DNA from: Immundisolibacteraceae bacterium
Lineage (GTDB): Bacteria; Pseudomonadota; Gammaproteobacteria; Immundisolibacterales; Immundisolibacteraceae
NCBI GenBank assembly: GCA_019090185.1
Contig: JAHRWJ010000260.1
Coordinates: 1 to 11,813 of the forward strand
Direction: 5' to 3'
Length of the DNA: 11,813 nt
Shown here one piece after another: positions 6,430 to 11,813 of the stretch (the stretch's first letter is position 1; every line of letters begins with the position of its first letter). The translations under genes and the position numbers were made by a program. Below the pieces are notes generated by a model. That model was not told where the DNA came from. It ran no database searches and was given only the letters and a program-made list of their open reading frames with translations.

Positions 6430-6912
6430 TCAGAATTCAGCATCCCAGTCGACCAGACAGGAATTTTTAACCAGGTCAATTTCAATCACTACCTCAGGTT
6501 CTAGGTAGGGCACCCAGCGACGACGGTCGCCTTGAATTACCATCACATCGTTGGCACCGGTTTCCATCATCTCCACGATCTGACCTAACGCCACACCTTC
6601 ACGGGTAGTGACATCCAGACCAATCAGATCATGCCAATAATACTCACCTGGCTCAGGGGCCGGCAGACTTGCGCGCAACAGCTGTAGCTCGGCACCTTTA
6701 AGCCTCTCAGCTGCCTCACGGTTGTCACAGCCAGAAAACTTAAAGGCCAGAAACCGGCCCTGCGGCTTCGACTCGCTTACGGTTAACTCACCACTCCAGT
6801 TTTGGGCTTCCCCATGAAACTGACGGTGTTCCAGTAAGCTCTCCGACGGACTGGTTGCAGACCAGACTTTCACCCAGCCTTTTAACCCCCAGGGAGCACC
6901 GATCGTGCCCAT
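6430..6912 (-). CDS. rimM: RimM, 16S rRNA processing / 30S maturation factor
   Basis: The frame encodes 160 residues from the ATG at 6912. The N-terminal RimM domain includes GTIGAPWGLKGWVKV and GCDNREAAERLKG. The C-terminal PRC-barrel includes YYWHDLIGLDV, LGQIVEMMETGANDVMV and WVPYLEPEVVIEIDL. RimM binds S19 and the 30S head during maturation. Most family members have 170-180 residues and several residues before the GxIGAP strand; here the ATG falls inside that first strand. Upstream in the same frame the codons read DEWIT, which would fit the missing strand, but no ATG, GTG or TTG is available there. Either a rare start codon is used or the protein is N-terminally short. The rpsP stop is 50 nt upstream. 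The identity is secure; the start is not. Confidence 0.92.
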   Translation of the reverse strand: MGTIGAPWGLKGWVKVWSATSPSESLLEHRQFHGEAQNWSGELTVSESKPQGRFLAFKFSGCDNREAAERLKGAELQLLRASLPAPEPGEYYWHDLIGLDVTTREGVALGQIVEMMETGANDVMVIQGDRRRWVPYLEPEVVIEIDLVKNSCLVDWDAEF

Positions 6913-6962
6913 GGTTATCCACTCATCAAGGGCCTGATCATCGTCGCCTAGATTATTCTGAT

Positions 6963-7205
6963 TCAGGCGCGAGCCCGTTTCATCAAAGTATTGACGGTAT
7001 CACTTGGCTGCGCACCCTGGCCCACCCAGTAATCGGCCCGTTCCAGGTCAAACCTAAGCTTTTCAGCGTCGCCACTAGCAACTGGATTAAAAAACCCCAA
7101 ACGCTCAATAAAACGGCCATCACGTGGAAACCGGCTATCGGCTACAACGATGTGATAGAAAGGCTTTTTCTTGGCCCCGCCGCGGGATAGACGAATTGTC
7201 ACCAT
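6963..7205 (-). CDS. rpsP: 30S ribosomal protein S16
   Basis: The 80-residue protein begins [25 protein letters not shown] and continues with [14 protein letters not shown], the S16 signatures. Its length matches the family. S16 binds 16S rRNA early in 30S assembly. It is the first gene of the ribosomal block and is read from a sigma-70-type promoter about 130 nt upstream through a structured leader. AAGGA lies about 10 nt before the ATG. The rest of the block (rimM, trmD, rplS, xerD, dsbC, cyclase) follows on the same strand. Confidence 0.97.
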   Translation of the reverse strand: MVTIRLSRGGAKKKPFYHIVVADSRFPRDGRFIERLGFFNPVASGDAEKLRFDLERADYWVGQGAQPSDTVNTLMKRARA

Positions 7206-7252
7206 CTAAGCTGTTCCTTTAAATATTTGATTTGACACAACAAAAATTGTTT

Positions 7253-7321
7253 TGCCAGTGAATGTAATTGATTTAATTTACCGCCATTGGCCGAGCTTTT
7301 AGGCTGGCGTTTGAACTGGCA
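7253..7321 (-). promoter_or_regulatory. nested stem structure in the rpsP leader
   Basis: Within the predicted 5' leader an outer perfect 7-bp stem, TGCCAGT (minus strand, 7321-7315) with ACTGGCA (7259-7253), encloses an inner hairpin at 7282-7309. The inner one pairs CGCCA with TGGCG and GCC with GGC around a 9-nt loop with a 3-nt bulge. The structure ends about 48 nt before the rpsP ATG. It could be a regulatory or stabilising leader; no known Rfam family is recognised by eye. Confidence 0.45.
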
Positions 7322-7334
7322 GAAAAGGCGCGCG

Positions 7335-7364
7335 ATTCTACGGGTTTTTACCTACTAAGGTCAA
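7335..7364 (-). promoter_or_regulatory. sigma-70 promoter of the rpsP operon
   Basis: On the minus strand TTGACC (7364-7359), an 18-nt spacer and TAGAAT (7340-7335) each match five of six consensus bases. The sequence after the -10 is CGCGCGCC, a GC-rich discriminator typical of stringently controlled ribosomal promoters. Transcription would begin near 7328, giving a leader of about 120 nt before rpsP. It lies in the 219-bp gap between ffh and rpsP. Confidence 0.7.
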
Positions 7365-7424
7365 TGCAAAGGTGAAAATTGGATGCAAAAACCTGGAAAA
7401 CAACCGGCATAATGCCCCGTCAGT

Positions 7425-8804
7425 TTAAGAAACACCCCCCATGCCTGGCGGCAATCCGCCCTGGCCCATCGCGCCCAGGCCACGCATCATGTTCTTCATG
7501 CCGCCTTTTTTACCCATTTTTTTCATCATTTTCTGCATCTGCGCAAACTGCTTGAGCAATTTGTTCACGTCCTGCACCTGGGTGCCTGAACCCCGGGCGA
7601 TTCGTTTACGACGGGATCCATTAATAATAGTTGGGAAACTGCGCTCTTTTTTAGTCATCGAACAAATAATCGCGTCAACCCTGCGCAGCTGACCATCGTT
7701 GACCTGGTTTTTTACCTGATCGGATATCCCGCCCATACCGGGAAGCTTGTCGAGCATATTGCCCATGCCACCCATCTGCTCGACCATTTTCAACTGTTCG
7801 CGAAAATCATCCAGGTTGAAGCCTTTGCCCTTTTTTAGCTTGCGGCCAAGTTTCTCAGCCTTTTTCTGATCAATTTTTCGTTCAGCTTCTTCGACCAGAG
7901 TGAGCACGTCACCCATACCGAGGATCCGAGTTGCCATCCGGTCGGGATGAAACGCCTCCAGGTCCTCAAGCTTCTCACCAACACCAATAAACTTAATCGG
8001 TTTACCAGTAATGTGACGGATCGACAGAGCCGCTCCACCACGGGCATCACCATCGGCCTTGGTCAGTACCACGCCGGTCAGCGGCAAAGCCTGGTCAAAC
8101 GCAGCCGCTGTATTGGCAGCGTCCTGACCGGTCATCGCATCGACCACGAACAGGGTTTCAACCGGGTTAAGACGCTTATGCAGAAGTTGAATTTCTGCCA
8201 TCATTTGCTCATCGATATGTAACCGGCCGGCGGTATCCATGATCAGCACATCCACACCACTGCGCTGCGCCTGCTCCAGTGCTGCCTTAGCGATTTTCTC
8301 TGGCTTGTCATCACGGCTGGTCGGAAAAAAACTGACCTCAACCTGCTCTGCCAATCTTTCTAGCTGGTCAATTGCCGCCGGCCGATAGACATCCGCGCTG
8401 GCAACCATCACTTTTTTGCCATGCTGCTCACGCAGCTGCTTTGCCAGCTTGCCAACGGTGGTGGTCTTACCTGACCCCTGCAAACCGGCCATTAACACCA
8501 CAGCAGGCGCCTGAGCGGTCAAATCAAGCGCCTCGTTACGCTCCCCCATCAATGCTTCAAGCTGATCCTGAACTATCTTTATAAGCACCTGCCCTGGCTG
8601 CAGGTTGGCAACTACCTGCTGGCCCAGAGCCTGCTCACGGACCTGTGCGATGAACTCTTTTACCACCGGTAGCGCAACATCCGCTTCGAGCAACGCCATT
8701 CTGACCTGACGCAAAGAATCCTTGATGTTTTCCTCGCTAAGCAGAGCCTGGCCACGGAGGTTATTGACCGCTTTTTGCAGTCGATCAGAAAGGTTGTCGA
8801 ACAT
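7425..8804 (-). CDS. ffh: Ffh, signal recognition particle GTPase (SRP54)
   Basis: The 459-residue protein has the three Ffh domains. The helical N domain is at about 1-85 and the GTPase G domain at about 98-295, with GLQGSGKTT (107-115), DTAGR (190-194) and TKADGDARGG (248-257). The M domain (about 325-459) carries the SRRKRIARGSGTQVQDVN RNA-binding segment (397-414) and a very Met-rich end (QMQKMMKKM, GMKNMMRG). Ffh with 4.5S RNA binds signal sequences on the ribosome and delivers them to FtsY at the membrane. Its place beside rpsP-rimM-trmD-rplS and a divergent ypjD-type gene is conserved in gammaproteobacteria. AGGA lies about 10 nt before the ATG. No 4.5S RNA gene is visible here. Confidence 0.97.
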   Translation of the reverse strand: MFDNLSDRLQKAVNNLRGQALLSEENIKDSLRQVRMALLEADVALPVVKEFIAQVREQALGQQVVANLQPGQVLIKIVQDQLEALMGERNEALDLTAQAPAVVLMAGLQGSGKTTTVGKLAKQLREQHGKKVMVASADVYRPAAIDQLERLAEQVEVSFFPTSRDDKPEKIAKAALEQAQRSGVDVLIMDTAGRLHIDEQMMAEIQLLHKRLNPVETLFVVDAMTGQDAANTAAAFDQALPLTGVVLTKADGDARGGAALSIRHITGKPIKFIGVGEKLEDLEAFHPDRMATRILGMGDVLTLVEEAERKIDQKKAEKLGRKLKKGKGFNLDDFREQLKMVEQMGGMGNMLDKLPGMGGISDQVKNQVNDGQLRRVDAIICSMTKKERSFPTIINGSRRKRIARGSGTQVQDVNKLLKQFAQMQKMMKKMGKKGGMKNMMRGLGAMGQGGLPPGMGGVS

Positions 8805-8953
8805 GGGCTAAAAATCCTGTGAACAAAGCTTCAACATTCTATAAAGCGGAGGCGCTGAAACTAATAACAATGGCGACGGAAAAACAGTTCGCTAACTTAG
8901 CAGAAGAAAATCAAACACCGGCAGCAGCGCCCTAACCAGGGTAGTGCCAACAG

Positions 8954-9727
8954 CTAGATTTCAAACAACTCACCACCATACAGACGATGGATACGCCGTT
9001 CAGGTGCCAACGCTTCAAGCTGAATGCAAACTTCCTGCTCTACACCTGGCTTGAGATGGGTAATATAAATATCGGGATCGTGTTTGAGCTGGACCAGGTC
9101 CTCTGCCAGCGTGGTCGGGCAGTAATGCCGCGCCAACGCCGCAAGCTCAGCCATTTCGTTGGGGTAAGCGGTTTCCACAACTAACAGATCAAGGCTTTCT
9201 AACTGATTTAAGCGCTGCCAGAACGCTTCTGTTTTGCCGGTATCACCACTGAAGGCAAAGTAACTCGCACCACTGGAAACCAGATAGGCAACCGCCGGCA
9301 CAATATGATTCACCTCGATCATTTCAATCGATCGCCCACCAAATTCAACCACATCACCCGGTAGCATCTCCTGGTAGGCCAACACCGGGTTTTCCGCAGA
9401 GGGTAACTGACTAAAGTCTGGCCAGATCACGTTATTAAAGACATGATCCTTAATCGCCTGCAAGGTTTCGGGCTGACCGTAAACAACCAGCGCCTCTCCA
9501 CGGGCAGAGAGCTGTTCAAACAGGCCATCAATCAACAAGGGGATATGGCAAACATGATCCAGATGGGAGTGAGTAACGAACAACTTGCGGATGCCTGAAA
9601 TTCGTTCAAGGGTCAAAGTACCGACCCCATCACCACCGTCAATTAAGAAGTCATCATCGACGAGAATAGACGTGGTGTAACGCCCCACGCCAATACCGCC
9701 ACTTGCTCCCAGGATTCTAACTTTCAT
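8954..9727 (-). CDS. MBL-fold hydrolase, class-II cyclic-nucleotide phosphodiesterase-like
   Basis: The 257-residue protein has a complete metallo-beta-lactamase metal site: HSHLDH at 53-58, H141 in NHIVPAV, D162 in FSGDTG and H224 in ITHLKPG. The opening MKVRILGASGGIG and the segment FNNVIWPDFSQLP are patterns I associate with the class-II (PDE1-type, PF02112-like) 3',5'-cyclic-nucleotide phosphodiesterase branch. Activity on cAMP is plausible but not proven from sequence; other phosphodiesters or esters are possible. There is no signal peptide, so it should be cytosolic. It lies 149 nt upstream of ffh on the same strand, with a GC-rich gap between. Its ribosome binding site is weak (AGGTGA, about 12 nt before the ATG). 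Confidence 0.82.
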   Translation of the reverse strand: MKVRILGASGGIGVGRYTTSILVDDDFLIDGGDGVGTLTLERISGIRKLFVTHSHLDHVCHIPLLIDGLFEQLSARGEALVVYGQPETLQAIKDHVFNNVIWPDFSQLPSAENPVLAYQEMLPGDVVEFGGRSIEMIEVNHIVPAVAYLVSSGASYFAFSGDTGKTEAFWQRLNQLESLDLLVVETAYPNEMAELAALARHYCPTTLAEDLVQLKHDPDIYITHLKPGVEQEVCIQLEALAPERRIHRLYGGELFEI

Positions 9728-10144
9728 AACTGCCAGACTTCACCTAAATACCATGATTCAATATTGTTGTTATGGTCACTGATCCTAACCTTGGGGTCAG
9801 TGGCTTCGCAGGTTGTTTTACGGGTCACCTGACTCACACCCCATCATTTTTGTGGCAACCTATTTCGATACCTACCCTATTAACCAGCAATAGATTAAAG
9901 TTTGACGATGCTCATCGCAAGCGCCAGCAAAAAATAACTACCAAGGCACCACCATAATCGGATGGCATTTTCTGACTCAACCAACCGAAATAGCGGACTG
10001 CTGAAGGCCATTGGCTAGCCCAACCCACTCAAATCAAACCCGATTAAGGTTTGCAGGGTCCAATGTTAAAAAAAAACTGAAGCTGTCCCGAGAACCTTTA
10101 ATGGTCAAAACCGTTTCACCTTACGCAACACGGAACCTTAACTG
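9728..10144. other. 417-bp intergenic stretch between divergent genes, no gene seen
   Basis: This spacer must hold the promoters of the MBL gene (minus) and the ypjD gene (plus), but I find no convincing -35/-10 pair on either strand. It holds an inverted repeat at 9777-9802, several GGTCA words between 9774 and 9830, an 8-bp palindrome GGCTAGCC near 10013-10020 and a run of nine A at 10068-10076. A 61-codon frame at 9772-9957 shows no protein-like features. No tRNA or 4.5S-like RNA is apparent. Confidence 0.5.
9777..9802. repeat. inverted repeat upstream of the MBL hydrolase gene
   Basis: CACTGATCC (9777-9785) pairs with GGGTCAGTG (9794-9802) over 9 positions with one G-T mismatch around an 8-nt loop. 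It lies about 50 bp before the MBL start codon. No T-run follows on either strand, so a binding site or mRNA structure is more likely than a terminator. Confidence 0.45.
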
Positions 10145-10963
10145 ATGACCGGACTGCTGTTACCGGGCTTTACTGCTGTACTTTATCTGGCTCTGGCCTG
10201 GGCCGCTGCCCAACAGACATTTGACCAGAAAACCCAAGACGCCAGCCATCGTTTGTCACGGCTGCTGCCACTACTTGCCCTGATGGTTATCGCTCTTCAC
10301 GGCTGGTTAACTTTCGGCTACCTGAACCACCCGGACGGTCTTAACCTGAGTCTGACCAACACCTTATCGCTGACCGCGCTGGTGACCGTCGGTATTTTCT
10401 GGGGCACCTCATTACAGAACCAGCTCGATGGCTTTAGCGTCATCCTGATGCCATTCGCCGCTTTTTGCGCAATTCTGCCGGCGCTACCCATTGGTTCCGC
10501 CCAACCGATCGCACTCAGCGGCCCACTGCTGAGCCATATATTGCTATCAATTATTGCTTACAGCCTGTTAGCCGTCGCTAGCCTGCAAGCGTTGTTCATG
10601 GCCTATATTGACCAACAAATCCGAACTAAGCAATCGAGTCGTTTTCTCAGCAGCATGCCGCCGTTACAGCAACTAGAAACCCTGCTGTTTCGATTTATCC
10701 TGGTGGGATTACTGGTATTAACAGCCAGTTTAATCAGTGGCTTTATCTACCTAGACGATCTGTTCGGCCAACACGTAGCTCACAAAACCGTGCTGTCACT
10801 GCTGGCCTGGCTGCTATTCACCATATTGTTACTCGGCCACCACTTCCTCGGCTGGCGAGGCCGAACCGCGGTAAGGCTCTGCCTGGTCGCCTTTACACTC
10901 TTGGTGGTTGGCTACATCGGTAGCAAATTTGTATTAGAGATCGTGCTCACTAGCCCGCTCTAA
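10145..10963 (+). CDS. ypjD: CcsA/YpjD-family cytochrome c assembly-like membrane protein
   Basis: The 272-residue protein is strongly hydrophobic, with about eight transmembrane segments (roughly 4-22, 40-58, 72-90, 98-116, 128-153, 182-202, 213-230 and 242-265). Family-type His residues are present: H52, H131 in LLSHILLSIIAYS, H210 and H213 in the HVAHKTVLS stretch, and H232/H233 followed by GWRGR. These are the positions used for heme handling in CcsA/CcmC relatives. YpjD itself is conserved next to ffh in gammaproteobacteria, but its role is not settled. The ATG at 10145 has only a weak GGAA about 10 nt upstream. It converges on rdgB with 6 bp between the stop codons. Confidence 0.85.
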   Translation: MTGLLLPGFTAVLYLALAWAAAQQTFDQKTQDASHRLSRLLPLLALMVIALHGWLTFGYLNHPDGLNLSLTNTLSLTALVTVGIFWGTSLQNQLDGFSVILMPFAAFCAILPALPIGSAQPIALSGPLLSHILLSIIAYSLLAVASLQALFMAYIDQQIRTKQSSRFLSSMPPLQQLETLLFRFILVGLLVLTASLISGFIYLDDLFGQHVAHKTVLSLLAWLLFTILLLGHHFLGWRGRTAVRLCLVAFTLLVVGYIGSKFVLEIVLTSPL

Positions 10964-10969
10964 AAAATC

Positions 10970-11602
10970 TTATTCGTTAAAAACAAACCCTACCCAATTG
11001 GCCATCGCTGGCACTAACTGCTGCAAGGCCTGTCCGCGGTGACTCTGACTATTTTTCTGCGCACTAGACAGCTCTGCCGCAGATCCGGTCAAACCCTTAG
11101 GTAAAAACAGTGGGTCGTACCCAAACCCGCCCCCACCGGCCAATTGCTCAGCTATCCGGCCAAGCCAACGCCCCTCGGCAATCAGCGGCGCCGGGTCTTC
11201 TGCGCTGGCCAGCAGCGCCAGGCTGCAATGAAAATGGGCAGTACGATCTGCCGCTTTAACGCCGGATAATTTTTCCAGCAACTTCTGATTGTTGCGCGCA
11301 TCCGAAACAGGCTCACCGGCGTAGCGAGCCGAGAAAATCCCCGGCTCACCACCCAAATAATCAACCACTAGCCCAGAATCATCCGCCAGCGCCGGTAACC
11401 CAGAAACTGCCGCCGCATGCCGAGCTTTGAGCAACGCATTCTCTATAAAGGTTGCGCCACTCTCTTCAACATCTTCATCGGTGAACTCAGTCACGCTCAC
11501 TAGTTCAATATTTAGTGGCGCGAACAACAGCCTAAAATCATTCAACTTGCCGACATTTCGACTAGCAAGCACCAACCGCCGATTGGCTCCAGACCTTGTC
11601 AT
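10970..11602 (-). CDS. rdgB: RdgB/HAM1 dITP/XTP pyrophosphatase
   Basis: The 210-residue protein has the Ham1 signatures: the nucleotide-binding start LVLASRNVGKL (K19), ADDSGL with the catalytic Asp pair (D74, D75), EPGIFSARYAG, FGYDPLF at 160-166, K183 and SHRGQAL. It hydrolyses dITP, ITP and XTP to monophosphates, keeping deaminated purines out of nucleic acids. It starts 17 nt after rph, an established pairing, and is probably co-transcribed with it. Only a weak GTGG precedes the ATG. The usual TxNxGK at the start reads SRNVGK here, a mild variation. The ORF is full length. Confidence 0.95.
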   Translation of the reverse strand: MTRSGANRRLVLASRNVGKLNDFRLLFAPLNIELVSVTEFTDEDVEESGATFIENALLKARHAAAVSGLPALADDSGLVVDYLGGEPGIFSARYAGEPVSDARNNQKLLEKLSGVKAADRTAHFHCSLALLASAEDPAPLIAEGRWLGRIAEQLAGGGGFGYDPLFLPKGLTGSAAELSSAQKNSQSHRGQALQQLVPAMANWVGFVFNE

Positions 11603-11619
11603 GGTTAATTTTTATCCAC

Positions 11620-11813
11620 TTACTTTGCCAGCGCCTGGTTTTGTTTTTCAATCAGTTGTTTCACCCCAAGTTGGGCCAACTCAACCATCTTCAGCATCTC
11701 ATCCATATGAAAGGCGTGACCTTCAGCGGTGCCCTGCACCTCTACAAAAGCACCCGCATCATTAATCACGAAATTCATATCCGTCTCAGCAGAAGAATCT
11801 TCCACATAATCCA
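11620..11813 (-). CDS. rph: RNase PH, C-terminal fragment (runs off right edge)
   Basis: About 64 C-terminal codons are present. The partial product begins [14 protein letters not shown], continues [13 protein letters not shown] and ends with a helix, [17 protein letters not shown]. DYxEDsxAxxDMN and EVQGTAE are signatures of RNase PH, whose Asp residues in that region bind metal. The enzyme trims tRNA 3' ends using phosphate. A GTG at 11805 is an internal Val (YVED), not a start. The gene lies directly upstream of rdgB. Confidence 0.93.
   Translation of the reverse strand, partial: DYVEDSSAETDMNFVINDAGAFVEVQGTAEGHAFHMDEMLKMVELAQLGVKQLIEKQNQALAK

Noticed and set aside
7406..7416. GGCATAATGCC palindrome after the ffh stop, considered as terminator
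   Set aside because: Only a 4-bp stem with a 3-nt loop, followed by a broken T-stretch; too weak to call.
8836..8864. TAGAAT upstream of ffh considered as a -10 element
   Set aside because: At 16-18 nt spacing no -35 resembles TTGACA, so a promoter cannot be supported.
9772..9957. 61-codon reading frame in the intergenic spacer
   Set aside because: No ribosome binding site, no domain or membrane pattern, and it overlaps the inverted repeat and probable promoter region.
1..11813. Mobile element, CRISPR, toxin-antitoxin or prophage content
   Set aside because: No transposase or phage gene, no repeat array and no paired small ORFs of that kind. XerD is the housekeeping recombinase by sequence and context.

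Overview
The window reads as a chromosomal segment of a motile gammaproteobacterium with intermediate GC. Support for this comes from the ffh / rpsP-rimM-trmD-rplS block, from xerD followed by dsbC just after rplS (an order I know from Pseudomonas-type genomes), from a divergent ypjD-type gene near ffh, and from a flagellar flgA-flgM-flgN cluster with sigma-54 and sigma-28 promoter motifs. That promoter pattern suggests a polar-flagellum hierarchy of the Vibrio/Pseudomonas kind. I cannot name the species.

Left part (1-2169, flagellar). The first bases hold the 5' end of cheV on the minus strand, starting at TTG with a strong Shine-Dalgarno. The cheV-flgA spacer carries two divergent promoter motifs: a sigma-28 motif reading left into cheV and a near-perfect sigma-54 motif reading right. 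Rightward come an unrecognised 65-residue one-helix membrane protein, flgA (P-ring chaperone), a sigma-28 promoter, flgM (anti-sigma-28, TTG start) and flgN (export chaperone).

Middle part (2223-7205, all minus strand). One long co-directional block runs right to left: rpsP, rimM, trmD, rplS, xerD, dsbC and a GAF/DUF484-like diguanylate cyclase. It starts from a good sigma-70 promoter with a GC-rich discriminator, followed by a leader that can fold into a nested stem. It joins ribosome assembly and tRNA m1G37 methylation to chromosome-dimer resolution, periplasmic disulfide isomerisation and, at the far end, c-di-GMP synthesis. The cyclase meets flgN tail to tail.

Right part (7425-11813). 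ffh (SRP GTPase) and an MBL-fold hydrolase of the class-II cyclic-nucleotide phosphodiesterase-like family are on the minus strand. After a 417-bp stretch with no gene comes ypjD/ccsA (cytochrome c assembly-like membrane protein) on the plus strand, 6 bp from the convergent rdgB. rdgB follows the 3' end of rph, which runs off the window.

I see no mobile element, CRISPR array, tRNA or rRNA, and no obviously new multi-gene system. The most interesting points are regulatory (the divergent sigma-54/sigma-28 region, the hairpin over the flgM promoter, the structured rpsP leader), the small membrane protein ahead of flgA, the cyclase at the end of the ribosomal block, and the missing N-terminal residues of RimM.
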